From DATGYC01 sp035298385 (lineage in GTDB: Bacteria; Bacillota; Sulfobacillia; Symbiobacteriales; Symbiobacteriaceae), in contig DATGYC010000054.1 in the NCBI GenBank assembly GCA_035298385.1, positions 1-5,610 on the forward strand: a stretch of 5,610 nt of DNA, in the 5' to 3' direction. Position 1 is the stretch's first letter, and the number at the start of each line of letters is the position of its first letter. The notes under the pieces are model-generated. The model saw nothing but the letters and a program-made list of their open reading frames with translations. It ran no database searches and was not told where the DNA came from. Positions 1 through 5,184 of the stretch are shown here, piece after piece. The position numbers were made by a program, and so were the translations under genes.

Positions 1-1
1 G

Positions 2-160
2 GAGCGCTCGGGGAGCTGGATCATGGGGGCGCCCCAGCGGACGGTAGCTGCCGGTGAGCGGTTCACGGTCAAGGGGGCCAGCGCCTACCCGAAGCCCTTC
101 TTGGTGGTGGAGGGTGGGATCCTCTTGACCGATCCAAGCCAGTTGGAATGGGTTCCGTAA
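2..160 (+). CDS. 3' end of an unrecognised protein (partial, C-terminal 52 residues)
   Basis: An open frame enters from the left edge and stops at TAA 158-160. It is 52 codons long, and almost every codon ends in G or C, like the clear genes nearby. I therefore take it as the tail of a real gene that starts outside the window. The visible residues begin ERSGSWIMGAPQ and end LTDPSQLEWVP. Short hydrophobic stretches alternate with glycines and charged residues (FTVKG, FLVVEGGILL), which suggests a small beta-rich C-terminal domain, possibly SH3-like, though that is a guess. No membrane segment or catalytic motif is visible. A terminator-like hairpin starts 23 bp after the stop, so the gene probably ends its transcription unit. 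I do not recognise the family. Confidence 0.6.
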   Translation, partial: ERSGSWIMGAPQRTVAAGERFTVKGASAYPKPFLVVEGGILLTDPSQLEWVP

Positions 161-182
161 CAATAGGTCCCGTAAAAGCAGG

Positions 183-206
183 AAGGGCGCCAGTGCTGGC
201 GCCCTT
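183..206 (+). terminator. Terminator-like hairpin after the partial left-edge gene
   Basis: A perfect 11-bp inverted repeat (AAGGGCGCCAG / CTGGCGCCCTT) has 2 bases between its arms, so the outer 10 pairs would close a 4-base loop. It lies 23 bp after the stop at 160. The T-run after it is short and interrupted (TTTCGC), so it may be a modest terminator. The stem core matches the terminator at 4244-4279. Confidence 0.6.
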
Positions 207-215
207 TCGCTGGGA

Positions 216-268
216 TTTGGCAGATTCTTTCAGTCACCGCTCTGAGAAGACTGAAAACGTCTGCCAAA
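216..268. other. Nested inverted repeat (long interrupted hairpin)
   Basis: Two perfect inverted repeats are nested. The outer arms are TTTGGCAGA (216-224) and TCTGCCAAA (260-268). The inner arms are TTTCAGTC (228-235) and GACTGAAA (249-256). They are separated by a symmetric 3-by-3 internal loop and capped by 13 bases. The 17 paired positions could form a stable hairpin in RNA from either strand. No U-tract follows on either side, so a plain intrinsic terminator is not the obvious reading. It could be the 3' structure of one of the flanking transcripts, a small RNA, or a dispersed palindromic repeat. Confidence 0.55.
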
Positions 269-352
269 AGCGAACCAAACAAGGGAGTAACACCCCTAGA
301 ACTAGGACTTTTGGCGCATTCTACGAGCCGCGGGAGCGATTTTGGCACGAAC

Positions 353-381
353 TTTCATTCCGTCACGTAGGTGGAATGAAA
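353..381. other. Inverted repeat in the 3' region of the amidase gene
   Basis: Perfect 9-bp arms TTTCATTCC (353-361) and GGAATGAAA (373-381) surround an 11-base loop. The element is AT-richer than its surroundings and lies about 45 bp beyond the amidase stop codon, in the direction of that gene. A run of A at 379-383 reads as T on the minus strand just before the hairpin, not after it, so it does not fit a classical terminator. It may protect or process an mRNA 3' end. Confidence 0.45.
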
Positions 382-427
382 AATTCTGCTGAATCCACCC
401 GCGGAGCCCTGGTGGGGGTAGCGGTCC

Positions 428-1867
428 TCACGCTGAGGCCGGGCGCCGTAGCTTCGTCGCCTGCTCGAAGGCGTACCCAAGCCGGATAAGGGTCGGCTCC
501 GACCAAGCCGTGCCGGTGAAGGTGATCCCTAGCGGGTGGTTCGCACTGGTGTAGCCACCCGGCACCGTGATCGAGGGATACCCTGCCCGCGCCGGGAGCC
601 AGGCGCCAAAGGAGCCGGGGAAGAGGATGGCATCCAGCCTGTGCGCTGCCATGACGGCATCGATCCCCTCAGGCCCAGCGAGGCGCTGGTCCTTCAGGCG
701 ATCCAAGAGGTAGGCCGGCTCGGTCAAGGTCCCACGGGTCCGCTCAGCCGCAACCAGCAAGGTCTGGCCGTACTTGAGCGCCGCCGCCGGGCGCCCTTCG
801 TTGAAGGCGATCAGCTCGGCCAGCGTGCGGACGGGCGCCGAGGGCCCAAGCGAGGCGAAGTAGGCCTCAAGCGCCGCCTTGAACTCGTAGAGCAGGACGT
901 TCGAGCGCCAGTAGCCGTCCCGGCACGACTCGATCTCGACCCACTCGACCGTCGCCCCCTCGCGACGCAGAACCTCGATCGCCTCGGCGAAGAGACGCTG
1001 CTGCTCCTCGGTTAGCTCATCCTCGAAGTAGGCCTTGCGGACGATGCCCAGGCGGGCGCCCTTCAGGCCGTCCCGGTCGAGGAAGGGGGTGTAGTCGGTG
1101 TAGGAGCGCCCTTCGCTCGCCCCCGTGGCAGGGTCGGCCGGGTCGATCCCGGTCATCGTCCCGAGGAGGATCGCGGCATCGGTCACCGTCCGGGCCATCG
1201 GGCCGGCGGTATCCTGGCTAAAGGCGATCGGGATGATCCCGGTCCGGCTGATCAGGCCGACGGTCGGCTTGATCCCGACGATGGCGTTGTTCGAGGCGGG
1301 GTCCAGGATCGAACCCGAGGTCTCGGTGCCGACGGCGACGGCACAGAGGTTGGCCGCCACAGCGACGGCCGAGCCGGCAGAGGAGCCGCCGGGGTCGAAG
1401 GCGGGATCGTACGGATTGACGACCTGGCCGCCCCGGGAGGAGTAGCCGGAGGGCATTCCCTGGGTCATGAAGTTGGCCCACTCGGTCATATTCACCTTGC
1501 CCAGGATGACGGCGCCGGCCTGCCGAAGCCGGGCAGCGACGAAGGCGTCCTGGGGCGCCCGGGAGGTCGCGAGGGCGAGCGAGCCCGCTGAGGTGTGGAG
1601 CTTGTCCCCGGTATCGATGTTGTCCTTTAGCAGGACGGGGATGCCGTGGAGCGGTCCACGCGGGCCGTGGAGGCTGCGCTCCTGATCGAGTGCCCGGGCG
1701 ATGAAGAGGGCGTCCGGGTTGACCTCCAGGACGGCGTTCAACTGCGGGTCAACTAGGGCGATCCGCTCCAGGTAGGCGAGGACGAGTCTCTCAGCGGTCA
1801 GTTCGCCGGATTCGAGGGCGGCGTTCAGTTGCGCAAGGGTAGCCTCATGGATGAAGGTGGCACTCAT
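428..1867 (-). CDS. Amidase signature family hydrolase
   Basis: This 479-residue protein belongs to the amidase signature family, which hydrolyses C-N amide bonds with a Ser-cisSer-Lys triad. The triad can be placed by motif: Lys81 in LLKDN, cis-Ser162 in PGGSSAGS, and nucleophile Ser186 in TSGSI. The 24-residue gap between the two serines matches peptide amidase, malonamidase and FAAH. The stretch around 198-224 (GIKPTVGLISRTGIIPI, then SQDTAGPMART) closely resembles the peptide-amidase-like branch, not the GatA subunit of tRNA amidotransferase. The substrate cannot be told. There is no signal peptide, so it is probably cytoplasmic. I chose the ATG at 1867 because AGGAGA sits 7 bases upstream. 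The frame stays open for another 42 codons, but that extension has no Shine-Dalgarno support and does not look like the family. It is divergent from the flavoprotein gene at 2042. Confidence 0.93.
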   Translation of the reverse strand: MSATFIHEATLAQLNAALESGELTAERLVLAYLERIALVDPQLNAVLEVNPDALFIARALDQERSLHGPRGPLHGIPVLLKDNIDTGDKLHTSAGSLALATSRAPQDAFVAARLRQAGAVILGKVNMTEWANFMTQGMPSGYSSRGGQVVNPYDPAFDPGGSSAGSAVAVAANLCAVAVGTETSGSILDPASNNAIVGIKPTVGLISRTGIIPIAFSQDTAGPMARTVTDAAILLGTMTGIDPADPATGASEGRSYTDYTPFLDRDGLKGARLGIVRKAYFEDELTEEQQRLFAEAIEVLRREGATVEWVEIESCRDGYWRSNVLLYEFKAALEAYFASLGPSAPVRTLAELIAFNEGRPAAALKYGQTLLVAAERTRGTLTEPAYLLDRLKDQRLAGPEGIDAVMAAHRLDAILFPGSFGAWLPARAGYPSITVPGGYTSANHPLGITFTGTAWSEPTLIRLGYAFEQATKLRRPASA

Positions 1868-1874
1868 GGCTGAA

Positions 1875-1880
1875 TCTCCT
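1875..1880 (-). promoter_or_regulatory. Shine-Dalgarno site of the amidase gene
   Basis: AGGAGA on the minus strand lies 7 bases before the ATG at 1867. It fixes the start there and argues against the longer reading beginning at 1993. Confidence 0.8.
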
Positions 1881-2024
1881 ATCGAATAATCGTTCCAAGT
1901 AGCGTTCGGCGCCCGGCGGAGGCCATCCTGCTGCGACAGGGTGAGGTGATCGTGACAAATCGCACAGGGCGTGACCGAATTCCGTGGGATCACTCGTTTC
2001 CGTTATTGTAACCACCAAAATCAT

Positions 2025-2032
2025 AGGGGGAG
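2025..2032 (+). promoter_or_regulatory. Shine-Dalgarno site of the acyl-CoA dehydrogenase-like gene
   Basis: The purine run AGGGGGAG ends 9 bases before the ATG at 2042. A TATTGT at 2003-2008 could be a -10 element, but I see no convincing -35 at the right distance. Confidence 0.65.
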
Positions 2033-2041
2033 TCTTACATT

Positions 2042-3250
2042 ATGCTAGATACGAACCTGACCCCGGCGCTACGCCAGATCCAGACCAAGGCCAAGGAGTT
2101 GGCCGCCAGCTTTGCGGAGCGGGCCGCTCAGCATGACGCCGACCGCTCGGCGCCCATGGCCAACTACGCCCTCCTGCGGGAGGCGGGCTTCTACGGGATC
2201 ACCGTACCCAAGGAGTATGGCGGCATGGGCGCCGGTCTGCTCGGCTGGGCGGTCGCTGCCGAGGAGTTGGCGCAGGGCTGCCCCTCCACGGCGCTCTCCT
2301 TCAACATGCACGTCATGAACATGGGGATCACCTTTGAGGATCAGGAGGTTCCCGAGTCGGCCAAGCGGCGTGTTGCGGAGCTGGTCATCGGCGAGGGGAA
2401 GCTGACCTGCGGCATCGGCTCGGAGCCCGGCTCCTCCAGCCACCTTGGGGGCTCCTTCCAGATGCAGACCGTGGCCAAGCGTGTCGAGGGCGGTTATCGG
2501 GTCTCTGGCACGAAGCGGTTCGCCACGATGTGGGAGGCGAGTGACCTCGCCTTCATGTGGGTGAAGCCGGAGGGGGCGGCGAACCCGATGACGGCTACGG
2601 CCCTACTCGTCCCGACCAAGGGCGAGGGGATCACCGTCGCCGATCTCTGGGATCCAATCGGGATGCGCGCGACGCGCAGCAACACGGTGACGCTCGACGG
2701 CGTCTTTGTGCCGGACGCGAACGTGCTCTACACCGTCGACCACTGGGCGCAGTCCTTCCTGGGCGCCAACGGGCCGTGGTCCTACGGGGCCTACACGAAC
2801 GTCTACCTGGGCGTGGGTGTGGCGATCCTGAACAAGATGAAGCAACTCTCCAGCGAGCGCGTGGCGAAGGGGTACGCCCAGCCGATGAGCTACCACCCGG
2901 ATGTCCGGCGCCGTGTGGCGGAGGTGGCGGCGGAGCTGGATGCGGCTCGCCTGGTCGGCCGGAACGCCACGGAGATGCACATGGCGATGGGGCCGTCGCT
3001 GGCGACGATGGAGGCGTTCATGAAGGCGAAGTACCTGACGGGTAAGGCGGTCAGCAAGGCGGTCCAGTATGCGACGGTCGCCTGCGGCATCAGCGCGCTG
3101 AGCCGTTCGGTCGGGCTGGAGCGGCTGATGCGGGATGCGGCGACGGCGCCGATTCAGCCGCCGAGCGAGGATATGGCCCTCGATTTCATCGGGCAGATCG
3201 AGCTGGGGCTGAACCCGGCGGAGATCGTCTCGCCGGTGAAGATGGCCTAA
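2042..3250 (+). CDS. Acyl-CoA dehydrogenase family flavoprotein, atypical active site
   Basis: This 402-residue protein has the length and domain order of the acyl-CoA dehydrogenase fold: a helical N-terminal domain (about 1-120), a beta-barrel flavin domain (about 121-230, with LTCGIGSEPGSSSHLG and VSGTKRFAT) and a C-terminal helical bundle with AELDAARLVGRNAT and GLERLMRDA (358-366). These support FAD binding and soluble cytoplasmic location. In typical members the RDA motif leads to a YEGT box carrying the catalytic glutamate; here the sequence is RDAATAPIQPPSED, with Pro373 at that position. No glutamate is obvious at the alternative isovaleryl-CoA dehydrogenase position (around 246-252). 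It may therefore be a divergent dehydrogenase, or closer to the flavin-dependent monooxygenase or oxidase branch. Fold assignment is firm; substrate and reaction are not. The ATG at 2042 has a good ribosome site. The gene stands alone and ends just before a strong hairpin. Confidence 0.9.
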   Translation: MLDTNLTPALRQIQTKAKELAASFAERAAQHDADRSAPMANYALLREAGFYGITVPKEYGGMGAGLLGWAVAAEELAQGCPSTALSFNMHVMNMGITFEDQEVPESAKRRVAELVIGEGKLTCGIGSEPGSSSHLGGSFQMQTVAKRVEGGYRVSGTKRFATMWEASDLAFMWVKPEGAANPMTATALLVPTKGEGITVADLWDPIGMRATRSNTVTLDGVFVPDANVLYTVDHWAQSFLGANGPWSYGAYTNVYLGVGVAILNKMKQLSSERVAKGYAQPMSYHPDVRRRVAEVAAELDAARLVGRNATEMHMAMGPSLATMEAFMKAKYLTGKAVSKAVQYATVACGISALSRSVGLERLMRDAATAPIQPPSEDMALDFIGQIELGLNPAEIVSPVKMA

Positions 3251-3258
3251 GCGAGAAG

Positions 3259-3289
3259 AGGAGCTCCCCCAGCGCATGGGGGAGCTCCT
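3259..3289 (+). terminator. Intrinsic terminator after the flavoprotein gene
   Basis: A perfect 12-bp stem (AGGAGCTCCCCC / GGGGGAGCTCCT) with a 7-base loop starts 8 bp after the stop codon and is followed by TTGATTT. It is probably the end of the flavoprotein transcript. Because it is symmetric, it could also halt transcription coming from the convergent gene through the repeat array. Confidence 0.85.
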
Positions 3290-3302
3290 TGATTTGGGGA
3301 CG

Positions 3303-3555
3303 AAGCAGTGGCTTAGCAGTAGCCTAGCAGTGGCTTAGCAGGAGCCTAGCAGTGGCCTAGCAGTAGCCTAGCAGTAGCCTAGCAGGAGCTTAGCAGTGGC
3401 CTAGCAGTAGCCTAGCAGTAGCCTAGCAGGAGCCTAGCAGGAGCTTAGCAGTGGCCTAGCAGTAGCCTAGCAGTAGCCTAGCAGTAGCCTAGCAGTAGCC
3501 TAGCAGTAGCCTAGCAGGAGCTTAGCAGGAGCTTAGCAGGAGCTTAGCAGTAGCC
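3303..3555. repeat. Tandem array of 23 units of an 11-bp repeat (TAGCAGTAGCC)
   Basis: Twenty-three head-to-tail 11-bp units fill 253 bp with no insertion or deletion. The consensus is TAGCAG, then T or G, A or G, GC, and C or T. By my count 11 units are TAGCAGTAGCC, 5 TAGCAGGAGCT, 3 TAGCAGTGGCC, 2 TAGCAGGAGCC and 1 TAGCAGTGGCT. The first unit is an AAGCAGTGGCT variant, and a decayed unit follows at 3556-3566. Since 11 is not a multiple of 3 and each unit has TAG (CTAG or TTAG at the junctions), all six frames are stopped repeatedly, so it is not protein-coding. The array fills most of the 339-bp gap between two convergent genes, past the flavoprotein terminator. It has no spacers and is not a CRISPR. 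Confidence 0.97.
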
Positions 3556-3589
3556 TGGCCGTAGACGGCATTTCGCTTTGCAAGGGGGT

Positions 3590-4150
3590 TTATTCAGGCT
3601 GTGGGTGTGATGGATCTTTCCCGAAGAAGTGTCGGGCACGCCGTTTCAAGGTGCTAATCTGGGCTTGGTGCCCGGCCTCGTGCTCTACCAGGTGGAAGAT
3701 CGCCCATTCGGGCGTCACGTCGTAGTCTTCGCCCTCGGGCGAGCGCAGGCGCCGCCAATCGTCGAGCGTCATGCCACGCAGTCTCTCCAGGAAGATCGAG
3801 CGGATTCGTTCGAGCCGGCCCAGGTGATCTGCCAGTGAAACGTTGGGGACACGCCCCATGCGACCCTCGGGGGTCCACATGTCGAAGGTGCATTCACGCT
3901 CGACTTCCGGCGGGAATGGTTGCCCTAGGATGTCCGTAAAGAGCCATCCAATCTCGACTACGGCAATGTGGTAGAGCAACGAGCCGATGGAGTTCTCCTG
4001 GCCGTCCGGCCCTTCCCAGTCAAGTAGCGCTTGATCGAGCCCCTCGACCATCCACAAGGTCTTGCCCCGAACATACTGCATCGCCCATAGCCACCGGCCT
4101 ATCTCCTCCGGATAGCTCGATAACGCTCTGACCTGTAAAACCTCGCGCAC
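3590..4150 (-). CDS. DinB-like (DUF664-type) four-helix metal-binding protein
   Basis: This 186-residue protein has the size and pattern of the DinB/YfiT-like superfamily, a four-helix bundle that usually binds a divalent metal through three histidines. The likely ligands are His61 in LLYHIAVVE on helix 2, and His157 and His161 in HLVEHEAGHQAQI on the last helix. The N-terminal helix (RWLWAMQYVRGKTLWMVEGL, 19-38) and a middle helix (105-127) complete the fold. Members include thiol-dependent S-transferases and stress-linked proteins of unknown role, so no reaction is assigned. There is no signal peptide or membrane segment. The start is a GTG at 4150, supported by GGGAGG 8 bases upstream; the nearby ATG at 4158 is out of frame. 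It is a single gene, convergent with the flavoprotein gene, with its own promoter. No strong terminator follows its stop, so its message may run into the repeat array. Confidence 0.88.
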   Translation of the reverse strand: MREVLQVRALSSYPEEIGRWLWAMQYVRGKTLWMVEGLDQALLDWEGPDGQENSIGSLLYHIAVVEIGWLFTDILGQPFPPEVERECTFDMWTPEGRMGRVPNVSLADHLGRLERIRSIFLERLRGMTLDDWRRLRSPEGEDYDVTPEWAIFHLVEHEAGHQAQISTLKRRARHFFGKDPSHPQPE

Positions 4151-4158
4151 TTGGTCAT

Positions 4159-4164
4159 CCTCCC
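4159..4164 (-). promoter_or_regulatory. Shine-Dalgarno site of the DinB-like gene
   Basis: GGGAGG on the minus strand is 8 bases before the GTG at 4150 and decides in favour of that non-ATG start. Confidence 0.8.
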
Positions 4165-4211
4165 ATCATCTGGACAGATAAAAAGAACGACTATTCCCTT
4201 TTCTAATCTCA

Positions 4212-4240
4212 ATCGTACCCGCACGTACGGAACGTGTCAA
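4212..4240 (-). promoter_or_regulatory. Sigma-70-type promoter of the DinB-like gene, with an inverted repeat
   Basis: On the minus strand a perfect -35 TTGACA (4235-4240) is followed by exactly 17 bases and TACGAT (4212-4217), four of six matches to the -10 consensus. Transcription would begin near 4205, giving a leader of about 55 bases before the GTG at 4150. The inverted repeat CACGT-N5-ACGTG (4222-4236) occupies the spacer and touches the -35 box, so it could be an operator. The -35 box begins only 3 bp after the terminator of the preceding gene. Confidence 0.75.
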
Positions 4241-4243
4241 CGG

Positions 4244-4279
4244 AGGGCGCCAGCCCCCTCCGCAAGGGGCTGGCGCCCT
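4244..4279 (-). terminator. Terminator-like hairpin after the 219-residue protein gene
   Basis: A perfect 14-bp stem (AGGGCGCCAGCCCC / GGGGCTGGCGCCCT) with an 8-base loop starts 5 bp past the stop of the minus-strand gene. The tail has no good T-run, so its strength rests on the GC-rich stem. The first 10 stem bases match the hairpin at 183-206. Confidence 0.75.
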
Positions 4280-4284
4280 TCCCA

Positions 4285-4944
4285 TTACGCCTTCTTTTTC
4301 TTCTTTGTCTCCACCCGCTTGGTATCCAGCGGCTTCGCGCCCAGGTTGATGGCGATCGCCGGACCGATCGGGCTCTCGGCGACCCGCTTGACCGGGTAGA
4401 GGTGCCGGTAGCCCGAGGAAATCTCCATCTTGGCGGCCCGCAGGATATCCGAGATGTTGAAGTGCAGCGCGCCATTACGGGTCCGTGCCTCGATCGCGCC
4501 CTTGGCCCCCTCCAAGGCCGGCGCCACGACGACCAGGTTGGCCTCCGGCAGCGCCTTGGCGATCAGCCAATCGATCTGTGACATCGGAGTCCCAGCCTTC
4601 TTGGCCGCCCACTTGGCGAGCTTGACGCCCTCGACGAGGAGTTCCATCTGCCCCGGCCCCTGGCCCCAGGCGGAGGCCTGCTTGGCGTTCTGGGCCTTCA
4701 GGATCCGGGTCTCCTCGTGGCCGACGGCGCTGGCGAAGTCGGCATCCGTTAAGACCAGGCCATCCTCCTCGTCCTCGCCCGGCTCCTCCACCGGTTCCCG
4801 CGGGATGGAGGGGGAGGGGAATGGGATGGCGCGCGGTTCGGAGGGCTCCTGTGCAGAGGCGGCGACGTTCTTCTTGACGCTCTGCTTCGGTGATGCCGGG
4901 GCGCCCTCGGTCGGGGTCAGCTTGGTCGAGTTCTCGTCGGTCAT
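4285..4944 (-). CDS. Unrecognised 219-residue protein with disordered N-terminus and lysine tail
   Basis: The frame shows strong GC third-position bias and ends just before a terminator, so it is a real gene, but I do not recognise the family. Residues 1-60 are low-complexity, rich in Pro, Ser, Glu and Ala (for example PFPSPSIPREPVEEP), with an acidic patch GEDEEDG at 56-62; this part is probably disordered. Residues 63-205 look folded: amphipathic helices at 98-117 and 121-133, then a hydrophobic strand NLVVVAP (136-142), a glycine-bearing segment EGAKGAIEARTRNG, and helix/strand material up to IGPAIAINLG. The C-terminus is KKKKKA, a basic tail that could touch nucleic acid or membrane. No signal peptide, membrane span or catalytic motif is visible. 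The ATG at 4944 has only a weak, distant ribosome site (GGAAAGG), and I saw no better start upstream. It is transcribed alone. Confidence 0.8.
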   Translation of the reverse strand: MTDENSTKLTPTEGAPASPKQSVKKNVAASAQEPSEPRAIPFPSPSIPREPVEEPGEDEEDGLVLTDADFASAVGHEETRILKAQNAKQASAWGQGPGQMELLVEGVKLAKWAAKKAGTPMSQIDWLIAKALPEANLVVVAPALEGAKGAIEARTRNGALHFNISDILRAAKMEISSGYRHLYPVKRVAESPIGPAIAINLGAKPLDTKRVETKKKKKA

Positions 4945-4956
4945 CTTGATCGAACC

Positions 4957-4969
4957 CTTTCCAGGAAAG
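4957..4969. promoter_or_regulatory. Small palindrome over the ribosome site of the 219-residue protein gene
   Basis: CTTTCC-A-GGAAAG is a perfect 6-bp inverted repeat around one base. On the minus strand its second arm is the only purine-rich stretch that could act as the Shine-Dalgarno site for the ATG at 4944. A repressor site or a weak hairpin limiting translation are both possible. Confidence 0.35.
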
Positions 4970-5106
4970 TTTATTGATTCGGCCCCTGAGCCTATGGCAT
5001 CCCAACGACGCTCGTCTGCCCGCCTCTTCGACCAGCGTCCTCAGGCCTTTCACCCTTATATACGTAAACGACTGGGCGCGAGTTCGGTATCAAGCGAACA
5101 AAAAGG

Positions 5107-5134
5107 GGGCTGGAACCTAAAAAAGTTCCAGCCC
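5107..5134 (-). terminator. Strong intrinsic terminator without an obvious gene
   Basis: A perfect 10-bp stem (GGGCTGGAAC / GTTCCAGCCC) with an 8-base A/T-rich loop is followed on the minus strand by CCTTTTTG, a classic U-tract. No intact minus-strand gene lies directly upstream of it. It may be a second barrier behind the ABC gene, the end of a lost gene, or an attenuator in the leader of the gene at 4285-4944. Confidence 0.75.
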
Positions 5135-5184
5135 TCGATTGACCTGTCGGTGCAGGGTCCGCCTAGCCGCGCCGCCCTAACGGG

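Noticed and set aside
1868..1993. A 42-residue N-terminal extension of the amidase, containing a CxxCH heme-like motif (CAICH)
   Set aside because: The start at 1867 has a good Shine-Dalgarno site and matches family length. The extension has none, and it lies in the divergent promoter region, so the motif is chance.
2603..3277. A 224-residue minus-strand reading frame opposite the flavoprotein gene
   Set aside because: It is rich in Arg, His and Leu as expected from the complement of a high-GC gene, has no recognisable motif, and the opposite strand encodes a clear enzyme.
3303..3555. CRISPR array
   Set aside because: Units are 11 bp, directly abutting, with no spacers and no cas genes nearby.
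3303..3555. Coding repeat protein
   Set aside because: Every reading frame on both strands meets stop codons within the array.
3559..3570. Hairpin GCCGT-AG-ACGGC as a terminator of the DinB-like gene
   Set aside because: The stem is very short and no T-run follows on the minus strand.
5057..5062. TATATA as a -10 box for the gene at 4285-4944
   Set aside because: No matching -35 hexamer lies 16-18 bases upstream. A GAAC element 17 bases before CGTATA could hint at an alternative sigma factor, but the evidence is too thin to annotate.
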